Below are positions 51,836 to 61,305 of a DNA stretch of 64,000 nt, piece after piece (positions within the stretch are counted from its first letter, which is position 1; every line of letters starts with the position of its first letter). The DNA comes from JAGVSR01 sp963825555. GTDB taxonomy: Bacteria; Pseudomonadota; Alphaproteobacteria; Rhizobiales; Hyphomicrobiaceae. Location of the stretch: positions 124,001 to 188,000 of the forward strand of contig CAWGTZ010000015.1 in the NCBI GenBank assembly GCA_963825555.1, written 5' to 3'. The position numbers and the translations under genes are program-made. The notes beneath the pieces are model-generated. The model had not been told where the DNA came from, searched no databases, and saw nothing but the letters and a program-made list of their open reading frames with translations.

Positions 51836-53041
51836 ATGTCCGTCACGCCGCATCTCTTTATTCCCGGCCCGACAAACATCCCTGACGCCGTTCGCATGTC
51901 GATGAACGTTCCGATGATCGACATGCGCTCGGGTGAGTTCCCCAAGCTCACGATGCCGATCTTCGAGGACCTCAAGAAGGTCTTTAAGATGAAGGACGGC
52001 CGCGTTTTCATCTTCCCGTCGTCCGGTACGGGGGCCTGGGAGTCGGCCATCACCAACACGCTGCAGGTCGGCGACAAGGTTCTGATGAGCCGCTTCGGCC
52101 AGTTCTCGCTGCTCTGGGTCGACATGGCCGAGCGCCTCGGCCTCAAGGTTGAGCTGTGTGACGAGGAGTGGGGCACGGGCGTTCCCGTAGAGAAGTACGC
52201 CGAAATCCTCGCCAAAGATAAGAACCACGAGATCAAGGCTGTCTTCGCCACGCACAACGAGACCGCCACGGGCGTGACTTCCGACATCGCCGGCGTGCGC
52301 AAGGCGCTCGATGATGCGAAGCATCCGGCCCTCCTGATGGTCGATGGCGTTTCGTCGGTCGGCTCGCTCGACATGCGCATGGGCGAGTGGGGCGTCGACT
52401 GCTGCGTCTCGGGCTCGCAGAAGGGCTTCATGCTTCCGACGGGCCTCGGCATTCTGGCCGTCAGCCAGAAGGCGCTCGATGCCAACAAGCAAGCCGGCCG
52501 CATGAACCGCTGCTTCCTCGCTTGGGAGGACCACATCAAGACCAACGACCTCGGCTACTTCCCCTATACGCCCGCCACGCAGCTCCTGCAGGGTCTGCGC
52601 TGCTCGCTCGATCTCATCTTCGCCGAGGGTCTCGACAACGTCTTTGCTCGCCATCACCGCCTCGCCAACGGCGTACGCGCTGCGGTTGACGCCTGGGGCC
52701 TCAAGCTGTGCGCAAAGGAGGCGAAGTGGCACTCAGACACCGTGTCGGCCATCCTCGCTCCGGAAGGCATCGACAGCGCCCAGATCGTAAAGACGGCCTA
52801 CTACCGCTACAACACCTCGCTCGGCGTCGGCCTCAACAAGGTAGCCGGCAGGGTTTTCCGCATCGGCCACCTGGGAGCGCTTGACGAGTTCATGATTGGC
52901 GGCGTGCTCTTCGCCGTTGAGATGACGCTGAAGGATTGCGGCGTGCCGGTGAAGTTCGGTTCTGGCACCGGAGCCGCGGCCGAGTACTTCAACAAGACGG
53001 CCACCAAGGCCGCCGAGCTGCCGAAGGCCAAGGCAGCCTGA
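51836..53041 (+). CDS. sgaA: Serine-glyoxylate aminotransferase
   Basis: 401 residues from ATG 51836 (MSVTPHLFIPGPTNIPDAVR), with CTGGAGGAAAC ahead of it. PLP enzyme of the class V fold; Lys196 in SGSQKGFML binds PLP. It transfers the amino group of serine to glyoxylate to give hydroxypyruvate and glycine, the key step of the serine cycle. It is the first gene of sgaA-mclA-mtkA-mtkB-ppc. Its codon use is biased to C-ending codons, consistent with high expression. The frame extends upstream to 51653 without conserved sequence. Confidence 0.96.
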   Translation: MSVTPHLFIPGPTNIPDAVRMSMNVPMIDMRSGEFPKLTMPIFEDLKKVFKMKDGRVFIFPSSGTGAWESAITNTLQVGDKVLMSRFGQFSLLWVDMAERLGLKVELCDEEWGTGVPVEKYAEILAKDKNHEIKAVFATHNETATGVTSDIAGVRKALDDAKHPALLMVDGVSSVGSLDMRMGEWGVDCCVSGSQKGFMLPTGLGILAVSQKALDANKQAGRMNRCFLAWEDHIKTNDLGYFPYTPATQLLQGLRCSLDLIFAEGLDNVFARHHRLANGVRAAVDAWGLKLCAKEAKWHSDTVSAILAPEGIDSAQIVKTAYYRYNTSLGVGLNKVAGRVFRIGHLGALDEFMIGGVLFAVEMTLKDCGVPVKFGSGTGAAAEYFNKTATKAAELPKAKAA

Positions 53042-53046
53042 TATCC

Positions 53047-53083
53047 CGGCGGCGCTCCTGACCGGGGCGCCGCCGATTTTCTT
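53047..53083 (+). terminator. Terminator-like stem between sgaA and mclA
   Basis: 9-bp stem CGGCGGCGC (53047-53055) with GCGCCGCCG (53067-53075), 11-base loop, followed by ATTTTCTTTC. It begins 6 bases after the sgaA stop. It could end most sgaA transcripts and lower expression of mclA onward, or protect the sgaA 3' end. Confidence 0.7.
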
Positions 53084-53174
53084 TCATGAGGCCTGCCCGC
53101 GTCCGCGCGGCCTGCTGAGACGCAGGGCCGAGCATGCCTTACGACCTCCGCACTCAAGAACAAGGAAACGTCCG

Positions 53175-54122
53175 ATGAGCTTCACCCTTTATCCGCTCAA
53201 ACAACAGCGTCTGCAGCGCTCCGAACTCGCAGTTCCCGGCTCCAACCCGACCATGATCGAGAAGGCGCTCGTCAGCGCCGCTGACTACGTGTTTCTCGAC
53301 TGCGAAGACGCCGTCGCTCCGCCGGACAAGGAGCAGGCCCGTAAGAACATCATCCAGGCCCTCAACGATCTTGACTGGAAGGGCCACGGCAAGACTGTTT
53401 CGGTGCGCATCAACGGCCTCGACACGCACTATTGCTACCGCGACGTTGTCGACATCATGGAGCAGGCCGGCTCGAAGCTCGATACGATCCTTATCCCGAA
53501 GGTCGGCGTTCCCGCGGACGTCTACGCGATCGAGGTGATCATGAGCCAGATCGAGGAGGCCAAGGGCTACACCACCAAGGTCGGCACCGAGGCACTCATC
53601 GAGACCCCGCTCGGCATGGCCAACGTCGAGGCCATCGCCTCTGCCAACAGCCGCTGTGAAGCAATGCACTTCGGCGTTGCCGACTACGCCGCTTTCAACA
53701 AGGCGCGCACCGTCGTCATCGGCGGCTTGAACCCCGACTATCCGGGTGACCAGTGGCACTTCGCCCTTTCGCGCATGACGGTGGCGTGCCGCGCCTACGG
53801 CCTGCGTCCGATCGATGGTCCGTTCGGCGACTTCTCCGATCCGGCCGGCTACACCGCCGGTGCCAAGCGTGCTGCTGCTCTCGGCATCGAGGGCAAGTGG
53901 GCGATCCATCCGTCGCAGATCGAACTTGCCAATGAGGTCTTCTCGCCGACAGCAGCCGAGGTGGAGCGCGCCAAGCGCATTATCGTGGCCCTGAAGGAAG
54001 CCGAGGCCCAGGGCAAGGGCGCTGCGTCGCTTGACGGCAAGATGATCGACGCAGCCTCGGAAAAGATGGCCAAGAACATCATCGTCGTGGCCGATAAGAT
54101 CGCCCAGTCCGCTAAGTCGTGA
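53175..54122 (+). CDS. mclA: L-malyl-CoA / beta-methylmalyl-CoA lyase
   Basis: 315 residues of the HpcH/HpaI-CitE lyase family. ELAVPGSNPTMIEKA, DYVFLDCEDAVAPPDKEQAR, metal site EALIETPLG (Glu) and HFGVADYAAF (Asp) are visible, with KWAIHPSQIELANEVFSP near the end. Cleaves malyl-CoA to acetyl-CoA and glyoxylate in the serine cycle. Placed between sgaA and mtkA, 39 bases before mtkA. Confidence 0.95.
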   Translation: MSFTLYPLKQQRLQRSELAVPGSNPTMIEKALVSAADYVFLDCEDAVAPPDKEQARKNIIQALNDLDWKGHGKTVSVRINGLDTHYCYRDVVDIMEQAGSKLDTILIPKVGVPADVYAIEVIMSQIEEAKGYTTKVGTEALIETPLGMANVEAIASANSRCEAMHFGVADYAAFNKARTVVIGGLNPDYPGDQWHFALSRMTVACRAYGLRPIDGPFGDFSDPAGYTAGAKRAAALGIEGKWAIHPSQIELANEVFSPTAAEVERAKRIIVALKEAEAQGKGAASLDGKMIDAASEKMAKNIIVVADKIAQSAKS

Positions 54123-54161
54123 TCCGCTGGAACGTATGAATTCGACCAAGGGAGTCCTGAC

Positions 54162-55331
54162 ATGGACATTCACGAGTACCAAGCCAAAGAACTGCTTTCC
54201 AGGTTCGGCGTAACGGTTCCGCGCGGTGGTCTGGCCTACAGCCCGGAACAGGCCGTCTATCGCGCGAACGAGATCGGCGGATCCAAGTGGGCCGTAAAGG
54301 CGCAGATCCACTCTGGTGCGCGCGGCAAGGCCGGTGGCATCAAGCTGTGCCGATCGGACAACGAGATCGAGGAGGCCGCCGAGTCTCTGCTGGGTCGCCG
54401 TCTGGCGACGATCCAGACGGGTCCAGCAGGCAAGCTTGTCTCGCGCCTCTACATCGAAGAAGCGACCGACATCGACAAGGAGATCTACCTCTCCTTCGTG
54501 ATGGACCGCGCCGAGGAGCGCATTGTGGTCGTCGCGTCGGCAGCAGGCGGCATGGACATCGAGGAAATCTCGCACAGCCGTCCCGACACGCTGATCAAGG
54601 TGCAAGTCGACCCTGCGGTCGGCATGCAGGCCTTCCAGGCGCGTGAGGTGGCTTTCGGCCTCGGCATTGAAGCGGAGCTGATTGCCAAGATGGAGCGTAC
54701 CATCTTGGGCTGCTACCGCGCCTTCCGCGATCTCGACGCGACGATGGTGGAGATCAACCCGCTCGTCATCACCAAGCAGAAGAATATCGTGGCGCTCGAC
54801 GCCAAGATGAGCTTCGACGAGAACGCTCTCTTCCGCCGTCCTCAGATCGCGGAGCTGCGGGACAAGAGCCAGGAAGACCCGCGCGAGACCTATGCCTCAG
54901 ACCGTGGTCTTGCGTACGTGGGTCTCGACGGCGACATCGGTTGCATCGTGAACGGCGCCGGCCTGGCCATGGCCACGCTCGACATGATCAAGTTGGCCGG
55001 CGGCGAGCCCGCAAACTTCCTCGACATCGGCGGCGGCGCAAGCCCCGAGCGCGTGACGAAGTCGTTCAAGGCGGTCCTTCGCGACAAGAACGTGAAGGCG
55101 ATTCTCGTCAACGTGTTCGCCGGCATCAATCGCTGCGATTGGGTGGCCAAGGGTGTCGTCGACGCGGTCAAGGAGCTGGACATCAAGATGCCCATCGTTG
55201 TGCGTCTGGCCGGTACCAACGTCGAGGAAGGCCGCCGCATCATCGATACAAGCGGTCTGACGGTCATCAGCGCAGAAACGCTTGCGGACGCGGCCAAAAA
55301 GGCTGTGACTGCGGCCAAGTCCGCATCCTGA
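54162..55331 (+). CDS. mtkA: Malate-CoA ligase (malate thiokinase) beta subunit
   Basis: 389 residues. ATP-grasp of the succinyl-CoA synthetase beta family: MDIHEYQAKELLSRFGV, WAVKAQIHSGARGKAGGIK, MVEINPLVITKQKNIVALDAKM, FLDIGGGASPERV and NVFAGINRCDWVAKG. Next to mclA, so the malate-specific enzyme rather than SucC. Activates malate to malyl-CoA with ATP and CoA. 20 bases before mtkB. Confidence 0.94.
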   Translation: MDIHEYQAKELLSRFGVTVPRGGLAYSPEQAVYRANEIGGSKWAVKAQIHSGARGKAGGIKLCRSDNEIEEAAESLLGRRLATIQTGPAGKLVSRLYIEEATDIDKEIYLSFVMDRAEERIVVVASAAGGMDIEEISHSRPDTLIKVQVDPAVGMQAFQAREVAFGLGIEAELIAKMERTILGCYRAFRDLDATMVEINPLVITKQKNIVALDAKMSFDENALFRRPQIAELRDKSQEDPRETYASDRGLAYVGLDGDIGCIVNGAGLAMATLDMIKLAGGEPANFLDIGGGASPERVTKSFKAVLRDKNVKAILVNVFAGINRCDWVAKGVVDAVKELDIKMPIVVRLAGTNVEEGRRIIDTSGLTVISAETLADAAKKAVTAAKSAS

Positions 55332-55351
55332 GCTGAGAAGGAGTAGGTCTC

Positions 55352-56248
55352 ATGGCGATCTTTATTAACGAGAATACCCCGATCCTCATTCAGGGGTTCA
55401 CGGGCCGAATCGGCACCTTCCATGCCCAGGAAATGATCGACTACGGCTCCAACGTGGTCGGCGGTGTGACACCCGGCAAGGGCGGCACCTCGCATCTGGG
55501 GCGCCCGGTCTTCAACACCGTGAAGGGCGCGGTTCAGGAGACGGGTGCGGAGGCTTCCATCGTGTTCGTGCCGCCGCCGTTCGCGGCGGATGCGATCATG
55601 GAAGCGGCGGATGCCGGCATCAAATACTGTGTCTGCATCACCGACGGCATTCCGGCGCAGGACATGATCCGCGTGAAGCGTTACATGCGCCGCTACAAGA
55701 AGGAGAACCGCATGGTTCTTACCGGGCCAAACTGCGCCGGCACCATTTCGCCCGGCAAGGCTATGCTCGGCATTATGCCAGGCCACATCTACATGCCGGG
55801 CCGCGTCGGCATCGTTGGCCGTTCGGGCACGCTCGGCTATGAGGCAGCTGAGCAGCTCAAAGAACTCGGCATCGGCGTGTCGACCTCGGTCGGAATCGGC
55901 GGCGACCCGATCAACGGCTCCTCGCATCGTGACATTCTCGAGCACTTCGAAAACGATCCCGAGACGGATGCAGTACTGATGATCGGTGAGATCGGCGGTC
56001 CGCAGGAGGCTGAGGCCGGCATGTGGGCCAAGGAGAACATGAAGAAGCCCGTCGTCGCCTACATCGCGGGCCTCTCGGCGCCGAAAGGCCGCCGCATGGG
56101 TCATGCCGGCGCTATCGTTTCGGCGTTTGGCGAGTTGGCGGCAGAGAAGGTCGATATCCTGAAGGGCTGCGGCGTAACGATTGCGCCGACACCGTCCGAG
56201 ATGGGTTCGACCATTGCCAAGGTTCTGGCAGCTCGCAAGGCCGCCTGA
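55352..56248 (+). CDS. mtkB: Malate-CoA ligase (malate thiokinase) alpha subunit
   Basis: 298 residues. CoA-binding domain (LIQGFTGRIGTFHAQEM, GGVTPGKGG), CITDGIPAQDM, GPNCAGTISPG and the phosphorylated histidine His251 in GRRMGHAGAIV. Second subunit of malate thiokinase. Preceded by GAGAAGGAG. Confidence 0.95.
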   Translation: MAIFINENTPILIQGFTGRIGTFHAQEMIDYGSNVVGGVTPGKGGTSHLGRPVFNTVKGAVQETGAEASIVFVPPPFAADAIMEAADAGIKYCVCITDGIPAQDMIRVKRYMRRYKKENRMVLTGPNCAGTISPGKAMLGIMPGHIYMPGRVGIVGRSGTLGYEAAEQLKELGIGVSTSVGIGGDPINGSSHRDILEHFENDPETDAVLMIGEIGGPQEAEAGMWAKENMKKPVVAYIAGLSAPKGRRMGHAGAIVSAFGELAAEKVDILKGCGVTIAPTPSEMGSTIAKVLAARKAA

Positions 56249-56415
56249 TAAGAACACGTTGCCGGCCGCGTGGTCTGTGACCCATGCGGCCGGTCCCGAC
56301 GTGCAGGAAGCCGGCCACGACGCAATAAGGGCCGTTTCGAAGAATAGTGACAGGCTGCGGGGGCCGCGCATGTCCTCGTAGCCCGAAAACGAAAATAGGG
56401 TGGAGGACGAACGTC

Positions 56416-59286
56416 GTGCAGGACACCAATAAGACGGCTGAAACGCTCGACGAATTCAAGCTGCGCGACGAGCTGAAGGCGCTGCGGGCACAGATTCCCG
56501 ATCAGCCCTCTCTCAACCCGATCGTGCACGTTGCCTTCAAGCTTTCTCGCCAGCTCGAATCGGGAGCCATCAGCTTCGACGACCTGAAGGCGCTGGCCGG
56601 CCGCCTCATGGACAGGGCATTCGTGCGGCGCGCCTTGCGGCTGCGCGAGCAGGTTGGCTTTACCGATACCCAGACAACCATCAAGGAATTCTCCGATTTC
56701 GTGGCCCGCACGGCTGTGAACGATTCCGATCCGGACAAGGCATTCGAGGCCTTCCAGGCGCGCTGGTCGCGGGCTCGCAATGGCATCGTTTTGACGGCCC
56801 ATCCAACCTTCGGGTTGTCGAATGAGCTGTGCCGGCGGATGGTGGCGATTGCGACAGGCGAGGACAGCGGCGCTCGTACCGAGATCGGGATTCCGCATCG
56901 TCCGGACCCCGATATTTCGCTGGAGTACGAGCACAAGGCCGTCCAGTTCGCGATCCAGAACCTGCGTGACGCGCAGGAGGACATGTTCAACGCCTTTTAC
57001 AGCGTGTCCGCTGCCCAGTTCGGAGACCGCGCCTACAAATTTCGTCCGAAGCTTGCGACCGTCGCATCCTGGGTGGGCTATGACCTCGACGGGCGTACCG
57101 ACATCAAGTGGACGCACTCCTTCGTTCTGAAGCTTCAGGAGAAGTGTATGGCGCTCTCCGATATCCGCACGCGGTTCCTGGCCATGAAGCACAGGGCCGG
57201 TGACAGTGCGGATATCCAGCGTGTTGCTCGCCAGATTACCGGCAAGCTCGATCTTGCTATTGCCGCGGCTGAGAAGCAGCACGAGGCCCTGAAGGAGGCC
57301 GTAGCCGGCAATCGCCCGCTTGCGGCGGCGGCCAATATCATTTCGTCGGCCGATCCCTACAACCTCGTCTCCACCGAACCGGTCGTGACACTGCTGCATC
57401 AGATGATCGATGTGGTGCCCGCTGCGCAGTCAAAGCGCGAGTTGGCGGCGTTGGCCGCCCTCTTCGAGCAGACGGGTCTTGGTACCTCGCACATCCACGT
57501 TCGCGTCAACGCGGTGCAGCTGAACAACGCCTTCCGCGCCTTCGTCCACGAGCCCTGGACCCGCGATCTGTCGGAGCGGCAGGCCCTGGCACGCATCGTA
57601 GAGATGATCCACACCGCCGATACGCAGTCGGTTAACTTCGAGACGCTGGACCTGGAGACGGCGACGGCCATCCGCCAGTTCGCGCTGATCGCCCAGATCC
57701 ACAAGCACATCGATCGCGATACGCCGATACGCTATCTCATCGCGGAGTGCGAGAGCCCGGCCACGATCCTTATCGCAGTCTTCTTCGCCAAGCTGTTCGG
57801 TGTCCTGAAGGTGGCCGATATCTCGCCGCTGTTCGAGACGCCGGCTGCGCTCGAAACCGGTGCGCGCATGATCGAGCGGCTGCTCGAGGAGGAAGCGTAT
57901 CGCGAGTACGTGCGCGGTCGCCAGCGCTTGTGCATTCAGACGGGCTTTTCTGATGCCGGCCGCTTCATCGGCCAAATTGCAGCGACGCTCTCCATTGAAC
58001 GTCTGCATCAGGGCCTCGCCGAGGTCATGTCCGACTACAAGAACGATCTGCAGGGCGTGGAACTCCTCATCTACTCGACGCATGGCGAATCCATGGGCCG
58101 CGGCACGCATCCGGGCCCCATGAAGCGCCGCCTGCGCTACGTTTTCTCCGACAATGCCCGGCGCCGATTTGCTGATGCGGGAATCCCGCTGAAGCACGAG
58201 ACGAGCTGGCAGGGCGGCGACGGCTATTTGTACTTTGCCAATCGGGCACTGTCGGCCCGCGGTCTGGCCACCGTGATCATGGATGGCGAGATCCCCGACC
58301 CGGTGGAGGATCCGTTCTACGACGATAACAACCTGGCGCTCGACTTCCTGCTGCGGCTGCGAGGCTTCCAGCAGGATCTGTTCGCTCATCCGGGTTATCG
58401 CGCGGTTCTCGGGGCCTTCGGGCCCAATCTCCTCTTCAAGACGGGTTCACGTCCGGTGAAGCGGCAGACGGAAGGCCTCGCGGCGGCTGATCGGGGCGAT
58501 CCGGCAAGAATGCGCGCCATTCCCAACAACGCCATCCTGCAGCAGTTCGGGTACATCGCGAACGTTGTAGCCGGAATGGGCGCGGCAGTTGGTTCGGAGC
58601 GCGATCGCTTCGTGGAACTGGCCCAGTCCTCGCCGCGTCTACGGACGCTCATGGAGATGGTGGCTCGCGGCAAGACTTTGTCGAGCCTCAATGCCATGGG
58701 GGCGAACGCCATGGTGTTCGACCCCGGATTTTGGGCTATGCGGGCGTCTTGGGGCCGTGAGGAACACCTGGCTCCGGCACTCAAGACGTTGGCCACGACG
58801 CTGCTCGAGGACCCGAGATCGGGTGCTATCAACGGCCTCGTGCATGAACTGCGCCTCGACGCGATCGATCTTCACGCGCTCCTGGAGGACATCGGTATCG
58901 ACGCGGGCAAGATTCCGGATGAGAACCGCCTGGAACTCGACCTCTTGCAGTCGATCCGTCTTGCTCTGATCATGCGGGTTTTCATTCTGGCGGCACAGTT
59001 ACCGCGCTTCGCAACGCGCAACGATATCAGTCACGCGCAGATTTTCAGTGGCGCGCTGTCACTGGAGATTCCCGAGGTGATGTCCGTCATGCGCATGGCA
59101 TTTCCGAAGCGGGCGGCCAGCAAGAAGGAAGCCGTGCGGTTCGATGAGCCAGCCAGCTACCTGCCTCAGGGCATGGATGACTACGGCCGGATCGAGACGG
59201 AAATATTGGAGCCGATGGATCAAGCCTATGAGTTCATCCGTGAAATAGGGACCGGCATCTCGCACCACTTCGGTGCCTTCGGCTGA
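56416..59286 (+). CDS. ppc: Phosphoenolpyruvate carboxylase, divergent serine-cycle type
   Basis: 956 residues from GTG 56416 (GGGTGGAGGAC upstream; the frame is open back to 56347). Carboxylates PEP to oxaloacetate. The first catalytic motif TAHPTFGLSNE (His129) is conserved, while the second, HGESMGRGTHPG (His556), departs from the usual HGRGGxxGRGG, and the C-terminus ends GTGISHHFGAFG instead of the common QNTG. WQGGDGYLYF takes the place of the QGE motif. Such sequence suits the unregulated serine-cycle enzymes of methylotrophs. Last gene of the cluster, 167 bases after mtkB. Confidence 0.92.
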   Translation: MQDTNKTAETLDEFKLRDELKALRAQIPDQPSLNPIVHVAFKLSRQLESGAISFDDLKALAGRLMDRAFVRRALRLREQVGFTDTQTTIKEFSDFVARTAVNDSDPDKAFEAFQARWSRARNGIVLTAHPTFGLSNELCRRMVAIATGEDSGARTEIGIPHRPDPDISLEYEHKAVQFAIQNLRDAQEDMFNAFYSVSAAQFGDRAYKFRPKLATVASWVGYDLDGRTDIKWTHSFVLKLQEKCMALSDIRTRFLAMKHRAGDSADIQRVARQITGKLDLAIAAAEKQHEALKEAVAGNRPLAAAANIISSADPYNLVSTEPVVTLLHQMIDVVPAAQSKRELAALAALFEQTGLGTSHIHVRVNAVQLNNAFRAFVHEPWTRDLSERQALARIVEMIHTADTQSVNFETLDLETATAIRQFALIAQIHKHIDRDTPIRYLIAECESPATILIAVFFAKLFGVLKVADISPLFETPAALETGARMIERLLEEEAYREYVRGRQRLCIQTGFSDAGRFIGQIAATLSIERLHQGLAEVMSDYKNDLQGVELLIYSTHGESMGRGTHPGPMKRRLRYVFSDNARRRFADAGIPLKHETSWQGGDGYLYFANRALSARGLATVIMDGEIPDPVEDPFYDDNNLALDFLLRLRGFQQDLFAHPGYRAVLGAFGPNLLFKTGSRPVKRQTEGLAAADRGDPARMRAIPNNAILQQFGYIANVVAGMGAAVGSERDRFVELAQSSPRLRTLMEMVARGKTLSSLNAMGANAMVFDPGFWAMRASWGREEHLAPALKTLATTLLEDPRSGAINGLVHELRLDAIDLHALLEDIGIDAGKIPDENRLELDLLQSIRLALIMRVFILAAQLPRFATRNDISHAQIFSGALSLEIPEVMSVMRMAFPKRAASKKEAVRFDEPASYLPQGMDDYGRIETEILEPMDQAYEFIREIGTGISHHFGAFG

Positions 59287-59315
59287 GGATCTGGGGAAGA
59301 GCGGCTGTCCGCTTG

Positions 59316-59341
59316 GGGGCGCTTCGGCGCCCCTTTTTTTT
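59316..59341 (+). terminator. Terminator of ppc
   Basis: 7-bp stem GGGGCGC (59316-59322) with GCGCCCC (59327-59333), UUCG tetraloop, followed by eight T. Strong intrinsic terminator 30 bases after the stop. Confidence 0.92.
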
Positions 59342-59350
59342 CGTGGGCCG

Positions 59351-60676
59351 CTACATGAGTCCCAACAGCCGTGGCAGTGTCAGCGACAAAGCCGGCCAGT
59401 AGGTGACGAGGGCGAGGAAACCCAGCATCGTAAGGAGCCAGGGCATGACGGCGCGCGAGGTCTCCGTAAGTCCTATGCGGGCGACGCCGCTCGTGACGTA
59501 GAGGTTGAGACCGACAGGCGGCGTGATCATTCCGATCTCCATGTTGACCACCATGATGATGCCGAAATGGACGGGGTCGATGCCAAGGGCGGCGGCCACG
59601 GGAAAAAGAATTGGCGCCAGGATGAGCATGATGGAGGCCGGCTCCATCATTGTGCCGGCAATGAGCAGGACGATGTTGACGACGAGGAGGAATGTGATCC
59701 AGCCGAAGCCCTGTTCCACGATCCAGGCGGCGATGGACTGAGGAATGTGCTCGTGTGTCAGGAGGAATGAGAACAGCATTGCGTTGGCGATGATGTAAAG
59801 CAGCATTGCGCTCATGTTGGCAGCCGCCAGGAGAACGCCGGAAATGTCCTTCCAATCGAGGTCCCGGTAGATGAACTTGGCGACGACAAACGCATAGACG
59901 GCACTAAGCGCAGCGGCCTCCGTGGGCGTGACGAGGCCGCCGTAGATGCCGCCGAGTACCACGGCGATAAGTGCAAGGCCCCAGATGCAATCGATGAAGG
60001 CGTCGAATGCTTCGCGCCACGTTGCGCGGGGCGCCCGTGGATAGCCTTCTTGCACGGCAATCCGGTAGGTAACGGCAGTGAGCAGTATCGCGAGGAGGAT
60101 GCCGGGAACCACTCCCGCCATGAAGAGATCGTCTACGGACGCGCCGTAGACGCGACTCCCGTCGGGGCCACGCGCCGTCATGCCTGCGGTGGCGAGCGCG
60201 TAAAGCACCATCACGATCGACGGCGGGATGAGGATTCCGAGCGTTCCCGATGAGGCCACGACGCCCGCGCCGAAGCGAGGGGGATAGCCCTGAGCTGCCA
60301 TCGCGGGAATGAGAATCGAGCCGATGGCTATAACGGTTGCCGGCGAGGAGCCCGAGACCGCCGCGAAGATGGCACAGGCGAAGACAGAGGAGATGCCGAG
60401 ACCGCCCGGCCAGTGTCCTGTCATTGCGGTGGCGAAGCGGATCATGCGGCGTGCGACGCCGCCATGGGTGAGAAAAGCGCCAGCCAGGATGAAGAACGGC
60501 ACCGCCATGATCTCGAACTTCTCCATGCCGGTGAAGAGCTTAAGAGCGACGGCATCGAGGGGTACTTCGGTGAGCGTGAAAAGGGCCGTCAGAACCGTGA
60601 GGCCGAGCGCGATAGAGACCGGCGTGCCCGTGAGCAACAGGAGAATGAGGAGACCGAAGACAAGGGCCGACGTCAT
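59351..60676 (-). CDS. dctM: TRAP transporter large permease (DctM type)
   Basis: 441 residues with about twelve membrane helices. Motifs EIMAVPFFILAGAFLTHGGVARRMI, AAVSGSSPATVIAIGSILIPAM, GTLGILIPPSIVMVLYALAT and MITPPVGLNLYVTSGV. Forms the transport pore with the small permease. Starts inside the end of the dctQ gene (ATGA). Ends 10 bases past the ppc terminator, convergent with ppc. Confidence 0.95.
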   Translation of the reverse strand: MTSALVFGLLILLLLTGTPVSIALGLTVLTALFTLTEVPLDAVALKLFTGMEKFEIMAVPFFILAGAFLTHGGVARRMIRFATAMTGHWPGGLGISSVFACAIFAAVSGSSPATVIAIGSILIPAMAAQGYPPRFGAGVVASSGTLGILIPPSIVMVLYALATAGMTARGPDGSRVYGASVDDLFMAGVVPGILLAILLTAVTYRIAVQEGYPRAPRATWREAFDAFIDCIWGLALIAVVLGGIYGGLVTPTEAAALSAVYAFVVAKFIYRDLDWKDISGVLLAAANMSAMLLYIIANAMLFSFLLTHEHIPQSIAAWIVEQGFGWITFLLVVNIVLLIAGTMMEPASIMLILAPILFPVAAALGIDPVHFGIIMVVNMEIGMITPPVGLNLYVTSGVARIGLTETSRAVMPWLLTMLGFLALVTYWPALSLTLPRLLGLM

Positions 60677-61305
60677 GTCCGGTTCTCCTCGGGTGGAGGA
60701 TCGGAATAAAGCCCGGCCGTTGGATCGTGATGCGGCAGGTCGCCGGTCTTCCAGAAGTTGGCTGCGACCTCCAGGAAGCGGAAGCACATCAGGAACGAGC
60801 CGAGTGGCAGGCACAGATAGACGAACCACATGGGTGCTTCGAGCACGGCGGATACTTGGCCCGATTGGAAGAGATGTACGACGAGCCGCGTTCCGAGCCA
60901 GCCGACAAAGGCGGTGAACACAGCCCCGCAGAGGAGACCGAATAGTATGGTCGCTCGGCGCGCGCGGGGCGGGAGGCGGTTCACCAGGATATCCACGCCA
61001 ACATGGATGCCCGTGCGCACGCCATAGGCGGCTCCGAATTTAGCCATCCAGACGAAGAGAAAGATGCACAATTCCTGCGCCCAAGTCAGCCGGATGGACA
61101 GCAGGGCGAAATAGACCGATCGCAGCCACTCCGAAAGTCCGGTGTAGCCGCTGTCGCGCGCCCAGCCGACCAGCCCGCCCAGATGCGATAGGCCGTAGCG
61201 ATGCGCAACGGACACGAAGATGACGAGCGTTGCGATCGCCATCAGCGCAGCTATGAGAACCTCCTCGATCCGGTTGAGGCGTTGCAGGAGAGGGTGTTGG
61301 GTCAT
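60673..61305 (-). CDS. dctQ: TRAP transporter small permease (DctQ type)
   Basis: 210 residues with four membrane helices (ALMAIATLVIFVSVAHRY, LTWAQELCIFLFVWMAKFGAAYGVRTGIHVGVDILV and two more). The ELCIFLFVWMAKFGAAYG stretch is the family signature. Overlaps dctP upstream and dctM downstream by four bases each (ATGA). Confidence 0.93.
   Translation of the reverse strand: MTQHPLLQRLNRIEEVLIAALMAIATLVIFVSVAHRYGLSHLGGLVGWARDSGYTGLSEWLRSVYFALLSIRLTWAQELCIFLFVWMAKFGAAYGVRTGIHVGVDILVNRLPPRARRATILFGLLCGAVFTAFVGWLGTRLVVHLFQSGQVSAVLEAPMWFVYLCLPLGSFLMCFRFLEVAANFWKTGDLPHHDPTAGLYSDPPPEENRT

Noticed and set aside
53154..56371. Two long minus-strand open frames (483 and 493 codons) opposite mclA, mtkA and mtkB
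   Set aside because: They are antisense to well-recognised serine-cycle genes; strong C-ending codon bias in those genes removes stops from the opposite strand. The products lack any domain.
56101..58389. Long minus-strand open frames opposite ppc
   Set aside because: Same cause: antisense of a recognised, biased gene.
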